A DNA stretch of 64,000 nucleotides from Gonapodya prolifera JEL478 (GCA_001574975.1 KQ965759.1:310715-374714), one strand, 5' to 3'; shown: positions 11,439-23,724, numbered from the stretch's first letter. The notes: generated from the sequence alone by a model not told the origin. Made by a program: numbers and translations.

Positions 11439-14335
11439 CTACTTTGCTAGCCCGTGCTCTTCCTTGATAATATCAGCCGCCTAGAAGAATAAAATCATGT
11501 TGGCGACGAACACACGTGACCTAGTTGCTACAGCCGATAACTCACCCTCTCGGCTACCGCGTATACTGGAGCGTTTGTGTTTCCCTGCGAGATCGATTTG
11601 TGTAAGACCAACCACACAGCAAACGGAAGTTGTTTATTTCTATGACTTCAACTCACCATCACAATGTCTGGGAAGACGGAAGCGTCAACGACTCGCAGGT
11701 TCTTGACCCCCTTCACTTTCAAACTAAGATCCACGACGCTGTTTCGGTCCGAGTCGGGGCCCATGCGGCAGGCTTGATGTAACAGAAAACAAGTCAGCGC
11801 ATGCTCTCATTGAGGCGCATCGAAGGGTTTAGACTCACTTGACGCTAATAAATGAGAATATCGCAAGATGGAAAAGGGGATTTTAGCTAAGCAGTCTGCA
11901 CGATGGAGATGTTAACTTTTGACGGAATGGCCAACTCACTGGGATGGTACACCGTCACAGCCTAAAGAAAAAGCACAGAAGATTAAGCGATTGCACTCGC
12001 GCCAGACACTGCTCGCAAAGCGCCGAACCCACCTTCGACCGCACGAACTTCTCCATATACTCCCTACTATCCGATGCGCCCGCCGTCTTCAGCAGGTCCT
12101 GATCCAAAATCTCCTCCGTCGTCAACCCCTTGAGCGGCTCCGTCGCCGCAGCTTTGCGGCACAGTTGCATCCCGCGGATCAACACTTCCACGTCGTCGGG
12201 GTGCTCCAGGAACCGGTGCTCTACGATCGGGTACTCGATGGGGTCGGAGCTCTTGAGTGTCACGCTCCCGGCCGATTTGGGGTTCAGGAGTGTGGGCATC
12301 ATGGTGTACGCATAAGGGTACTTTCCAGTAGGGTCGATGGGATTGACGTTGGAAGCTTTTTTTACGTCGGCAAAACTGTTGGCAGGGCCGCTGATGTCGG
12401 GAAGGTAGCGTTCGTAAGATTTATAAGTCACTGCAAATAGCGGACAGGCACAAATGGAACCTACGCAATAAAGAGAGGCATTCCGTAGATTTGAAGATCG
12501 GGTTTCAGTTTCTTGGGGTCAACTCCCGAATCCGTGTGAACAATGACTTGGTACTGCGATAAATACGATGACATGTAGCCAAATTGTGAGCAATCAACAC
12601 CCATTTGGACAAGACAAAGGTACTCACAGGCAGGTACGCAGTGAACCCACGACCCCTCACGAGGCCATCAAACGAAGCCTGGATCATGTCCAATCCCGGA
12701 CGGTAGACGCTGAAAATTTGTTGGTTGGTCGCGAAGGGTACGCTGACGTAGAGGTGGTCTTTCAGGTTCTTCCCAACTGCCGGAAGGTCAACCTAGACCG
12801 GCGAAGTGAGGCGGGGTTTAGAGTCAACGGTGTTGGCGAAGTTTGATGGAAATTGCACTTACGATGGGTCGGATTCCGACGCTTTGGAGTTGAGACGCAG
12901 GGCCGATTCCCTTTCAAAGCCAAACCAGCAGTGTTATCAACCTCATCTCAATACAAACGTACACACCAACACCAACTCACCGAAAGCAGCAACAACCACG
13001 GCGACCCATACGCTCCTGCCGACAAAATGACTTCCTTCTTCGCCTTGACGACCTGGTCCTTTGCCTTGCGCAGCTCGTCCGAGGTTTCGCCCTGCCGGAG
13101 TTGCACGCCCGTGGCGGTCTTGCCGTCAATCACGATTTTGGTAGCTTGTGAGCACTGCGAGAGAAGGGTAGCGAGGTGAGTGGGATGGAGCGGTGATGGG
13201 GGCTCGTCATTTCAAGGGAGACGGGAACTTACAGGAACGACAGTGAGATTCTTCCTATCAATCGCGCCCGTCTTCTTAATCCACGTCGTGAACGAATCGG
13301 CCCTAATCCCGCGATCCACATTATGCTGCGTCACCGCCACACCGCGGAAATCGCCGCTGTGGTAGTCGTCCGTGGCCTTGTCGATCCCGGCGTTCACGAA
13401 CGAGCGGTAGATGTGCCCGATCCAGGGCGAGAGCTGCTTCTCGGCCTGTTCGAGCGTAAAGTAGGTCACGGCGAGCGGTCCGTCATTTCCATGGGCAGGG
13501 AGTTTGACGGGGTTACCGCTTTCGTCCTGAAGGCGCTCGGATTTCATGAAGTAGGGAAGGAGGGTTTTGTAGTCCCAGCCTTTGCAGCCCCACTTTTGAG
13601 CCCATTCCTAGTAGTTTTGGTGGCAGCGTAAACACGTTGCGAACGGGAAATGTCATATGAAGGAAACCCACGTTGTAATCTTCCGGGGGACAGCGGACGT
13701 ACACCGCACCATTGATGGATGAGGATCCACCAAGAGCCTAAATCACATATGTAGGTAAGGTTATCAGGAACTGGTCACAACAATACGACTAACCTTTCCG
13801 CGGGGAAGATAGTGCACCCGACCGTTTGTCGATTTTTCAGGTTGAGAACGGAAGGCCCAGTCGAACGCGGTATTTTGAAGCTGAGCGACTCGCCTACGGA
13901 AGATGAAATCATCGGCACGGGTGAGCACGGTGTCGGATGTGGTTCAACTCCTGAGCGAAACATACGACATGTGGTGGACGTCAAAGTGGTTGTTGTCCTT
14001 GCCAGCTTCGAGTAACAGGACGCTAACGTTGGGATCCTTTTGGAAAATAGAGCAATTCTCGATGAAGTCGCCACCTCAAACATGTTCGTCGAGAATCCCA
14101 CCTCCGACAACCGCGAAGCCAACACGCTCCCCGCAGAGCCAGATCCGACAATGACAACTTCATTCAGTCGGACACAGCACCGTGAGTCGGTTGAAAACCA
14201 TGACGTCCTGCTCTGTTCCGTTCACTCACAGTCGTACTCTTTGCCATCCACTGGAGTAACCGCCGGTCCACCCCACCCGAAGAAAGAGACTCCAGCTGCT
14301 GCCATGAGCGCCGGTACGCGTGTTCGGATGCTCAT
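11439..14335 (-). CDS. GMC family FAD-dependent oxidoreductase, copy 1
   Basis: A multi-exon gene on the minus strand. Starting at 14335, exon 1 (14230-14335) ends in KEYD and joins an exon starting at 14157 that encodes the FAD dinucleotide-binding motif VIVGSGSAGSVLASRL. Downstream come YLPRGK followed by LGGSSSINGAVYVR (GMC signature 1, about 13680-13800), a GAYGSPWLLLLS block (signature 2, about 12990-13030), and a C-terminal domain with AVTVYHP (probable active-site His), CRMGPDSD and GNTNAPVYAVAE. The final exon is 11439-11480, encoding AADIIKEEHGLAK then TAG. GMC enzymes oxidise alcohols or choline with flavin; I cannot assign the substrate. The family motifs are intact. About 520 bp separate it from its tandem paralog. 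I did not resolve every internal exon. Confidence 0.85.
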
Positions 14336-14857
14336 CGTGGGTCAGGTGTTCTGCAGAAACTGGGGGACAACGGAAAACGGTAACGTAGAATCAAAACGTG
14401 GAATCCAGGGATCCCAAAGATGATTGCACACGCACGCTTACAAGGATGAGAGGCGAGGGAATCGTTCGCGGACTTTCTCGTGGGTTGCGAAGTGCTGGCG
14501 TCGGGTGACCATTTGAAGAAATGCCGCGAGAGGATTCACCTCCGGATGAATTCTCGGCGTCCGACCCGTTGGAGCAACCGAAAAGTTGTCTTCGCGCGGG
14601 ACTTGGAGTCACTGAAAAGCGGAAAAACACTATGATTAAGCGACTAACAAACACTTTGATCGATTCCTTGCGGACTCTTCTCAAAAGAGCGACAGGTAGC
14701 GGATGAAACTCCGCCGACGGCTGCGGTACGTCAGACCAGGTCAGACCAACGAAAACCCCGAAGGCAAAAATAATCGTTTGAGTCACGAATAGTTGTTTCT
14801 ATTTTAAATATGTTTAAGCTTACAAAACTATATTTGACTACTGATCGGTGTTTCGTT

Positions 14858-17851
14858 TCACGCCGATTTCAGTCCATGGTCCTCCTTGATCACATCCGCC
14901 GCCTAAAGTAAAGAAAAACAACGTCAGTACTCATTCTAGAGCGAACCTCAAAAAGTCTTAACTCGCCTTCTCCGCAACCGCCAAGACGGGGGCATTCGTG
15001 TTTCCCTGTTTTGTGGAGCACGCGCACAAATGTCACAACGATGCCCAGAGAAAATTTTGTATGGAACTTGACGTACCATTGGGATGTCGGGGAAGATAGA
15101 CGCATCGACGATACGAAGCTTTTGGAGTCCTTTTACTTTCAGGCGGAGGTCGACCACGGTGTTGGGGTCGGAGTCAGGGCCCATACGGCAAGCTGAAAAA
15201 GTAGCAGATAATGGCGTGAGCGAGACAAGCGACGAGTTCAATCAAGTCGCCCGAACTTACTGGAGGCTGGTGGATGAGGAAAAGTCGAAACGTACATCAT
15301 TTACGTCAAAAGAGATATCAACGTTGCATGCATCAGTCACTTCGAAAATAGTGTTGTGCGGGTTAGATATTTGAGAGTGCAGACTCACTGGGGTGGTACA
15401 CGGTGACAGCCTTGTGACAATACCCGAGATTCAACATGATCAGACTTCGTTTCACAGCGTACGCACAATCACCACCAAACTCACATGCGACCTGACGTAG
15501 CTCTCGATATAAGCGTCGCTTTCTGGGGGGCCCGCCTTACTCGCGTGCTCGTCGATGATCTCCTCAGTCGTAAGGCTCTTCAACGGCTCCGTCGCCACAA
15601 CCTTCCTTGTCATCTTGAACCCCCTCACAAGCACCTCTACGTCTTGCGGGTGGCCGAGGTAGTTGTGGTCGATCAGGGGGTACTCGAAGGGATCAGAGCT
15701 TTTGAGGGTGAGACTCCCGACGGACTTGGGGTTCAGGAGGGTTGGGAGGATGGAGTACGCAAAGGGGTATTTTCCCTTGGCGTCGACGGGCTCGATGTTG
15801 AATCCTTTGCGCACGTCGATGAAGGAGTTGGGCGGGCCGCTTTTGTTGGGGTTGGGAACGGGTTACGTGTGCTGATGTCCAGCATCCAAACGTGGAAAGG
15901 GGTGGTTTCGTTCTCACTTGTAGAAGAAGCCCATGGCGTAAAACTGGATGTCCGGTTTCGTCTTCTTGGGGTCCACACCGGAGTCGGTGTGTACGAGGAC
16001 TTGGTGCTGAGGAGGTGCCGTTGCAGTGTCAAATGGGTGTCCATCGACGAATTGATAGACGATGTGGCACTCACCGGAACATACGCCACAAACCCTTTCC
16101 CCCTCACGAGCGCATTCAAGGTAGCCTGCGCGAATCCCAAATTCGGCCTGTACAGACTGTAAATGTCCTTGTTGGTCCCGAAGGCGATCGTGAGGAAGAG
16201 GTGGTCCTTGAGGTTCTTCCCAACGGCGGGGACGTCGAGCTTTCAAGGGACGTGAAGGTCGGGAGTGGGTGAGGAGCGATGAAGATGGGAAGTGAGTGCG
16301 AGGATACGTACCACGGGCTTGATCCCGACGTTCTTGAGGTGTGCTGCAGGTCCGACTCCCTGTGTTTCCCCCACCAAAATCATTGTTCATTCAATCAATC
16401 CAATCATCACGGGTACCACGCCACACCACCCCACTCACCGACAACATCAACAACCACGGCGTGCAATACGCCCCCGCCGAAAGAATAACCTCCTTTTTAG
16501 CCGTCACAACCTGATCCTTGGCCTTCCGCAGCTCGTCCACGTTCTCGCCCTGCCGCAGCTGAATGCCCTTGGCAGTCGTACCCTCGAGGACGACTTTGGT
16601 TGCGTAGGTGTGCTGGGGGGTGATGTGGAGCGGTGTGGCGATGTCAGGGCGAACTGAGCAGCGATGAAAATGGACGCACAGAGACTTACAGGAACGACAG
16701 TCAAGTTGGGGCGATTAATCGCGCCCGTGTTGACAAGCCACGAGCTAAACGCGTCTGATCTTGTTCCCTTGGCAACCGTATGCTGCGCGACCGCCACCCC
16801 TCTCATATCGCCAATCTTGTTCAAATCGTCCGTCGGTTTATCAATCCCCGCGTTCACAAACGAGCGGTACAGGTGTCCGTTCCACGGGTTCAGTTCCTTT
16901 TCCGCCTGGTCCAGCGTAAAGTANNNNNNNNNNNNNNNNNNNNNNNNNNNNNNNNNNNNNNNNNNNNNNNNNNNNNNNNNNNNNNNNNNNNNNNNNNNNN
17001 NNNNNNNNNNNNNNNNNNNNNNNNNNNNNNNNNNNNNNNNNNNNNNNNNNNNNNNNNNNNNNNNNNNNNNNNATACGTGGCAAGAATTATGGTCAGGAAA
17101 CAGCGCTCAGAAGCCAAGTCCGCGGACTCTCACATCATAGTCTTCCGGGGCACATCGAACGTAGAGAGCGGCGTTGATGGAAGAGCTCCCTCCGAATGTC
17201 TGTCAATGAATGGGATAGAAATGGTGAAGCTCAGTTGACCGGCTCGAAACTCGTTGGATGGCGAGTGGCCGGCACTCCCATAAAGAACGTACCTTTCCAC
17301 GGGGAAGGAAGTGAACTCGGTTATAAGTTTCCTTTTGAGGCGTCGAGCGGAACGCCCAGTCGAAGGGGCTGTTCTGAAGATCGGCAACACGTCTTTATGT
17401 TCGGTAACGCAAGATGAGTCACATCTACAGATCGAAGAGGAGCAACGGGATCGAGACTTACCCCATGTTTCGGACATTGAAGTGGTTATTGTCACGTCCC
17501 GCTTCAATCAATAACACGCTGACGCTGGGGTCCTGGTAGTGAACAGATGTACAGGGAGACATTTCGGATCGACGACGACGACGGAACCACACAATCAAAT
17601 CACCTCTGTCAAGCGGGATGCCAGCACACTTCCTGCAGACCCCGATCCCACAATCACGACTGTTTTTCGAGTGAAAATCAGTGAGTTGTTGGGAAACAGA
17701 AACACCGCCACAGCGACGTCTACCCACAATCGTACTCCTTCCCGTCCAGTGGGATTGGCTTTGACGATCCCAGTCCAAACATGGACGATGTCACACCGAC
17801 TGCGGCAAAGAGGGCCGGGAATCGCGCGCGGCGGAGATGAGAGGCAAACAT
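14858..17851 (-). CDS. GMC family FAD-dependent oxidoreductase, copy 2 (assembly gap inside)
   Basis: This is a tandem paralog of the GMC gene just downstream. The start at 17851 opens MFASHLRRARFPALFAAVG, a weakly hydrophobic N-terminus ending KEYD before intron 1. It is followed by VIVGSGSAGSVLASRL (FAD binding), a LPRGK exon, then FGGSSSINAALYVR (signature 1, just left of 17210). The C-terminal half has AVTVYHP, CRMGPDSD and a final exon 14858-14902 (ADVIKEDHGLKSA, TGA). Exon order and splice positions parallel copy 1. A run of 149 Ns (16924-17072) falls within the domain just after signature 1, so that part of the protein cannot be read. Substrate unknown. Both genes look functional apart from the gap. 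Confidence 0.8.
16924..17072. other. Assembly gap (149 N)
   Basis: Undetermined bases inside the second GMC oxidoreductase gene. Tandem paralogy is a plausible reason for the assembly break. Confidence 0.98.
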
Positions 17852-18178
17852 CGGAGAAGACTTTGAGACGGAGAGAGTAGCGAGTTGAGTTTGTGGTAGC
17901 GCTGCGGGTAGGAGACGAGGAATTGCACCTTGCAAACGTAAGAATTGACAACGTGGGTCGGGTGAGGTGTCCGGTGGTCGGGAGGCAGGTGCCGCAGGTG
18001 AAGAACTTCTGTGTTTAGCCGATTTAGCCGGATCAGTCTTCGGACACCAAACCATTACCCGGTGATTGTCATATGACAAAAAGGTCACGCTATGGATAAA
18101 CTCTAGAAATGCAGGTACACATTATGTACATACTCTTATGACTCATGCTACTCTGTTCCTCCAGTACGAACACGTCCA

Positions 18179-20015
18179 CTACCGCGAAACAGCCTCGTCC
18201 ATCAAAGTCCATGTGAAATAGGCGAATGGTACGCTCAGGAGGTAAGAGTCCAGTCTGTCCAACCAACCACCGTGCCCAGCGAAAACGTCGCCAGAGTCTT
18301 TCACACCGGCGGCGCGCTTGATAAACTGTAAAGGAGGTATTTACCTCAGTGAAGTGCGGGCAGCAGTGGGTGTGACGAAAGTAAAGGCGAGCCAACTCAC
18401 GCTTTCGGCAAGATCTCCAATGACGCCCGCAGTTGATCCAAAGATCCCCCAGACGAGGCAAACCCACTCCACCCTCATCAGTGAGGGAAGCACTTTGGCG
18501 ATTGCGGGCACGTTTCGGATTGCGAGTATGAGGAAGATGGGCGGCGCGAGTATGTTGCCCAGGAACCCTTCCAGTGTTTTCTTCGGGCTTGATGGTTCAT
18601 CAAGTTTCAATAACTCGAAATCTCCTGTCAACAAATTCCAAGTAGTACTCACCTAATCCCAGGAACTATATGAGTCCTCCCAAAAGCCCGTCCGAAAAAG
18701 TACCCCGACGTGTCTCCCAAGGCGGTAAAAACGACAATGACGAGGAACCGGAAAGTTCCGTTCTACATCAGTCCACGACCCGTGAAAGAACGACAAAGGA
18801 ATCAGATTCCCCGAAACCGAAACAACTAAACGCCCAACCAACACTCACCTCATGCCTCAGCATAGCAACCGCATCCCCCATCGCCACCGCAATCCACACA
18901 AATCCAAACACCCTCCCCCCCATCTCCAACAACACCGTCTCGAACCTCCGCACTCTCATCCCCGGATCGTTAATCTTCTCTTCGGGGGGGGCCAACTGCA
19001 CCAGGTGCGCTAGGACGAGCAGCATAAACGAGATCCCCTGCCACGCCTTGATGTAGAACGGGATCCGGTGTTCCGGGACGCCGAAGAATGTGGAGAGGAG
19101 GGCGGGAATGGTGGGCAGGATGGTGCCGAATGTCATGAGGACCAGGTCCGGGGAGGTTTCGATCGCGGGGAACAGGAATAGAGCGCGTTTGATAAGGCGG
19201 CGGAGGGAGAAGAAGGAAGATGGGACGGCGACGGGTTCCCGTCCCGCGCGTTGGGGGGTGGAGCGGGTGGGCGCCTTGGCTGGGGTGGAGGGTTTCTTGC
19301 TCGAGGTCGAACCGTCTACATCCTGTCCATCGTCCGGTCCGTCTCTCGCGCCCGACGTCGGCGCCCTATGCCTCACCGCCTGCTCCCCGCCACCATTCGA
19401 ACTCAAGCCCATAAACGCGCTCGGTCCGACAGGACGTGAGTCCCCCAATGGGGGACTCTGGGACCGCGAAATGGCGGCTGAGGACTCCTGGGACGTGTAA
19501 GCGCTCGAAGGTGGCGGGAGAGGCTGGAGAGATGTAAGGCTCAGAGAGCCCTTTGCGGCGGAGGTGGAGGGGCTGGAAGGGCCCAGGTTGGGTGTTGTTG
19601 CCCAGTCCTGAACGTGTCAAAGAGGGGTGACCGTGAGCGTGATTGGCGGTATCAGAGCGACAATCGAGGTATCACTCACAGTTTCGGTATCGTCGTGATC
19701 ATGCCCCGCGTTCCTCCTCCCTCCATTCGCCCCATTCACGTTCGCTTGCGGTACCTTCACCGGAGCCGCAATCTCATTCACGAATCCAAACGGAAACGGC
19801 CCCAACACCGGACTCTCGTAATCCTTCCCATATAGCATCCTTCTTTCCCTCAAAAACGTCCTCGTGTGCGCCAGCACCTTGCGGTATTCGACCAGGAGGG
19901 CGAGACAGACCGCGCCGAAAAAGAAGGGCTGGAGCTGGGGAACGAGGGAGAGAAGGGAGAAGGGGATGATCCGTAGCGCGGTGAGAATGCGTTGCTGCGT
20001 GCCGGGGGAGAGCAT
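18179..20015 (-). CDS. CdsA-type phosphatidate cytidylyltransferase, 512 aa
   Basis: Five exons on the minus strand: 19680-20015, 18849-19607, 18653-18762, 18401-18587 and 18179-18325. All are GT-AG, and the phases sum to 513 codons with a TAG stop. The enzyme makes CDP-diacylglycerol from CTP and phosphatidic acid in a membrane. The family signature is complete near the C-terminus: S-F-I-K-R, then [19 protein letters not shown]. The upstream SPKKTLEGF motif is reconstituted exactly by the splice at 18587/18653. Several hydrophobic segments and a long Ser/Pro-rich insert (about residues 115-220) precede the catalytic part. KDSG and DRLDS look more like bacterial CdsA than typical eukaryotic Cds1, so I give no fungal symbol. 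A start 75 bases upstream (20090) is possible. Dolichol kinase-like enzymes are a less likely alternative. Confidence 0.85.
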
Positions 20016-20211
20016 CGTGGGTAGGTGGGGTTGGTCGGGAGAATTGGGTGATGTTTTCCAAGGAATATGTACACTCAAAACAAAATTCAACGTTGGATGT
20101 TGGGGGAGATGTTGGGGAAAATACGTTGCGTGTGAGTAGAGCAGCTTTCCATTATTTCAATTTCTACATTATCAAATTCTGAACGTTGCTTTCTCGTATC
20201 CAGAGTCCACC

Positions 20212-21120
20212 CTACAACTTCTGCCCGCGCCCACGTTCCAGCACCCCCTTCCGTCTCTCCTCAACCGACGCAGCAGTCACTTTAACGTTATCTCGCACAG
20301 CGGTCTCCTTCTCCAACTTCATCGCATATCCAAACGACAGATCGATTGTACCGTTGAACCATATCCGGGTCGATGCTGGCGATATCTTTTGCAAGCTTCT
20401 TGACAGCTGGGAGAAGTTCGGCAGGGGTTACAACGCGGTTGAGGAGGCCCCATGATACCGCGCTTGAGGCGGGGAGGAAGTTGCCAGTTAGTGAGAGTTC
20501 CTTTGCGCGTGAGATGCCAATGAGCCGGGAGAGGTGCTGGGAGAGTCCCCAGCCGGGAATGACGCCTACGCGGGCGTGTCTAATGGGACGTGGTGGACGT
20601 GAAGTGGTCGAACATGGTACTAAAAGCAGCCATGAATGAAATCACTCACGTGTCCGCAAAGCTCGCATTCGTTGACCCAATCAGAATATCACACGCCAAC
20701 GCCAGCTCGAGCCCTCCCGTAATCGCCACTCCATTAATCGCCCCAATGACCGGGTTCTTCATCGCCTTGATATCGTCTTCACCGGGTCCTGCCCGAACCC
20801 CCGCGCGACACCCGACTACAACCCAGTGCGGCCAACTTCCTTGAGGTCGTGTCCGGCCGAAAAGACCCGCTCGCCGGCCCCGGTCCGGACCACGGCGCGG
20901 ATCGAGTCGTCGTGTTCGACCTCGGCGAGGATTTGGGCGAGGCGGAGTTGCAGATCGCGGGAGAGCGAGTTCATCGCCTAGAGGGATGGGGTTAGGAGGT
21001 TGGTTTTGGAGCGTGCGGGCGTGTTCGGATGCGAGGGAGGAAGTGGACACGCACCTTTGGCCGATTGAGCTATACGACCGTGATCGAGCCGTCCCTCTCC
21101 AGGAGCACCATATCGGACAT
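20212..21120 (-). pseudogene. Enoyl-CoA hydratase/isomerase pseudogene
   Basis: Crotonase-family sequence is clear: MSDMVLLERDGSITVV, LNRPKAMNSLSRDL (spliced), FSAGHDLKEVG (oxyanion-hole region), KNPVIGAINGVAITGG, then FADTHARVGVIPGWGLSQ (spliced) and a crotonase-like C-terminal tail ending GRGQKL. The gene is broken. TAG lies in frame at 21070-21072, just before LNRP. A further stop and frame change follow LKEVGRTGL (about 20825-20845), and another frame change falls near 20345, before the IDLSFGYAMKLEKE tail. Splice sites of the two clear introns are intact. The crotonase fold normally handles beta-oxidation intermediates in mitochondria or peroxisomes. It sits between two intact genes on the same strand. 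Sequencing errors could explain one lesion but hardly all three. Confidence 0.75.
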
Positions 21121-21318
21121 GGCGGCGATGTTGGTGGCGGTGGGTCGCTGCAAGTGTAATCGGAACCAGCTTCCCGATCAACTTCTGAAGAGGTAAGCAA
21201 CACTTTCAATTCTTTGTATTCCCACCTCAGTAACCTCAAGGTGCACGATAGCAGCGCTTTTCCATAATAAAATTACAGTATTAGCAAATTCAGCTCTGTG
21301 GAAACCATTCATTGTTCA

Positions 21319-22662
21319 TCACAACTTGGGTCCTTCTGCCCCACCCTCCTTTCTCAAAATCTCCTCCAGCTCCTCCCACAACTTCTTCCCCACCGTCCCA
21401 TTCCATGCGTCCGGGTGAGGATCCTCAACTTTGCCCAAATGCACATAGACCGGCACGTCACCACTCCCCTGCAAACTCTTCCTCGCTTCCTCCCATTTCC
21501 TTTCATCCGCCGTCATGAGGTAAAACACGGTCGCAGCCGCACCCTTTGGTGACGGCAAGCACGGTCCCACGACGTACTCAGCCGCGAACCTTGCAAGCGC
21601 CCATTCGCCAGCAGCAGAGGCCGCGATGTTGGTCCGCATGGCGCCCGGGCAAAACGCCGCAAACCGTGGCGTGGGGATGTTGGGCGTGGGATGGTGCCGG
21701 CGGAACAGCTCGGCCAGCCACGCGAGCGCGAGGAACTTTGACCGAGCGTACGCCAGCTGCCCGCCGTCCCACCCGTACTCCCTTGGCACCATGAGCGAAT
21801 AGCTTTTCGGGCTCGCGAAGAAGTCGGGTGGAGGAGGATCCCCCCTGTGTGCGTCCGAGGCCGTGAGGAGGATCCTTGTCGTGTTGGGACAGACGAGGTT
21901 CTGGGAGATGAGGGAGCGGACGAGCTGGTGGTTCGCGAGCACGTGTAAGTGGAAGAGGCGGTCGAGTCCCGCGGAGGTTTTGTGGAACGAGAGGGTGACA
22001 GCGCCTGCGTTCAGGAATAGTGTTGTGAACGGGGTTGAGGAGGGGATAAGGCGTGGGAGGTCGTTGTGGAGGAAGTTAGTGAGGGAGGAGACGGAGAGAA
22101 GGTCGACTCGGGCAAGGTGGAGCGTGATAGTGAGACGGGGCGTGGTGAAGCGGGTGGTGAAGACGTGGTCGAACAACGCTGGCCGTGGGGGGTCTGAGTC
22201 CGCGCGGCATATCGCAGCCACGTCAGTCACAAGATTCAAAAAGTGCTCTGGCTTGGCCACGTCCAATGCCACGATCGTAAGCGTCCGTTTCCGCTCGTCT
22301 GTTCCACCAATCGGCCCCGCGACAGACGCAACAGCCGCCTCGACAGCCGTCAAGACAACTTCCCTGCCCAACCCTGACGCGGCTCCCGTCACGAGTACTC
22401 TCTGGTCGATGATCCCTCCCACGTCCGTTCGCGATACGGGAAGCCGCGATGCATTGAGGGGATGGGACGACGGGAGAGTAAAGGATTCGAGCGAGTCCAG
22501 AGCCACGTCGTATAGCCCGGCAAAGAAGGCGAGGGCGGTGTAGCGGTATCGGAGCCAGGCGGAGGGCGATGGGAAGTCGGTGGTCGGCATGGAATGTAAT
22601 TGTTCAGCAGTGTGGCGGCTGAATGAGTCATTGCGAATGCTTGCAATACCTTCCATAACCAA
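21319..22662 (-). CDS. Short-chain dehydrogenase/reductase, 447 aa
   Basis: A single uninterrupted frame, unusual among its intron-bearing neighbours. The Rossmann nucleotide-binding motif is VTGAASGLGREV (about residues 90-101), NAG lies near the middle, and the catalytic Tyr/Lys pair is YARSK (YxxxK) within GGQLAYARSKFLALAW. At 447 residues it is longer than classical SDRs (~250) because of an N-terminal extension of about 85 residues that includes a hydrophobic stretch (YTALAFFAGLYDVAL), and of insertions between strands. This resembles membrane-associated retinol-dehydrogenase-like or NADPH-dependent lipid reductases; the substrate is unknown. The start at 22662 could instead be the Met at about 22590 (MPTTDFPSPS). 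The stop is TGA. Confidence 0.85.
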   Translation of the reverse strand: MVMEGIASIRNDSFSRHTAEQLHSMPTTDFPSPSAWLRYRYTALAFFAGLYDVALDSLESFTLPSSHPLNASRLPVSRTDVGGIIDQRVLVTGAASGLGREVVLTAVEAAVASVAGPIGGTDERKRTLTIVALDVAKPEHFLNLVTDVAAICRADSDPPRPALFDHVFTTRFTTPRLTITLHLARVDLLSVSSLTNFLHNDLPRLIPSSTPFTTLFLNAGAVTLSFHKTSAGLDRLFHLHVLANHQLVRSLISQNLVCPNTTRILLTASDAHRGDPPPPDFFASPKSYSLMVPREYGWDGGQLAYARSKFLALAWLAELFRRHHPTPNIPTPRFAAFCPGAMRTNIAASAAGEWALARFAAEYVVGPCLPSPKGAAATVFYLMTADERKWEEARKSLQGSGDVPVYVHLGKVEDPHPDAWNGTVGKKLWEELEEILRKEGGAEGPKL

Positions 22663-22692
22663 TCAAGTTAAAAGCAGACTGACTAAATATTG

Positions 22693-23724
22693 CTACAAGG
22701 AGTCCCTCGGTCCAGATGCGACCCAGGCTATGAGCGTGTATGCTCGCTCTTCGCCGTCTTCGTCGATTTTGGCGAACTCTGTCACGACGTGGGAGTGAAT
22801 ATCACGAAATATTTGCGATAGTAGGTCCTGTATTGGATGGTCGAACAGGTCAGGCGGACGGAGGGAGCAATCGAAGTTTCGTCGATTCCGAAACAGACAA
22901 TTCAACCCACGATCAATTTCTGTCGACCAAACCCATCCGGATGCGCCACTTTGACACCACCCTGATAATCAACATCCAAACTCCCATCTGGCGCCACCAC
23001 CGTCCCGTAGAGTCGTGGCGTCCAGTGGAAATTGCGTGAGTGGGCGGACTTCTCGTAGTCGAGGATGATGAGAATGCCACCTGGGTGGGTCTCGGACGGT
23101 GGGCGCAGAAGAGAGGAGAGGAGGAATATCATGTGCGGGAGGTCGGGGAGGTGGTGGAAGGTGAGGTGGGAGAAGATTACGTCGCAGAAGAAGCCGGGTG
23201 ATGAAGGTGTGATTTGTAAAGGGTGGCCTCGATAGGCCGAAGGTAATGCAGCACGAATGGAAGACTGCAGCGATGTGGTGGTGCTTTCCGAGTCCAGGCG
23301 ATATCGACAGGCAATGAGGTCACCCTTCAAAAGAGTCGACCAGGAGTAGAACGATTATCATGCACAACGATATCATCACAAACAAGCCACAACATACACT
23401 TGCCCATCGAAAGATTTCTCTCTTCACTTGTAACGCCCTCCCTCGGGTTCTGAACTCCTGTAGTTGGTCTTCGTCCTCATCCAACCCAACAACCACAGGC
23501 TCCACACCACCAATACGTGGCAACGACCCGCTCAGTATAAGACGTTCTGCTACCAGACCTGAACCGCACCCTACGTCGAGCGCTGCGAAAGGGCCATCCC
23601 GTGGCGGGGTGGAGTTTGGATTGGAAGAGAGCGAGCAGGAGAAACGATCTCGAATGGCGGCGACGATGAGCGATGCGGACGCGCCGACAAGAGCGGAATA
23701 AACCTCAAAGCTGCTACACGCCAT
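22693..23724 (-). CDS. Class I SAM-dependent methyltransferase, 291 aa
   Basis: Three exons, 23398-23724, 22911-23324 and 22693-22827, join in phase 0 with GT-AG introns and total 292 codons including TAG. Motif I of Rossmann-type methyltransferases is ALDVGCGSGLVAERL (about residues 40-54). An acidic VGLDEDEDQ follows, consistent with S-adenosylmethionine ribose binding. Exon 2 has FFCDVIFSHLTFHHLPDL (post-motif strand 4) and GGILIILDYEK. The substrate is not predictable. A start at 23760 (MPDIHGSDCKSL...) would add 12 residues. It is divergent to the LRR array that begins about 100 bp away, so the two may share a promoter region. Confidence 0.75.

Noticed and set aside
18588-18652. Alternative acceptor at 18625 for the cytidylyltransferase intron
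   Set aside because: It breaks the frame; the acceptor before 18587 restores phase and the SPKKT motif.
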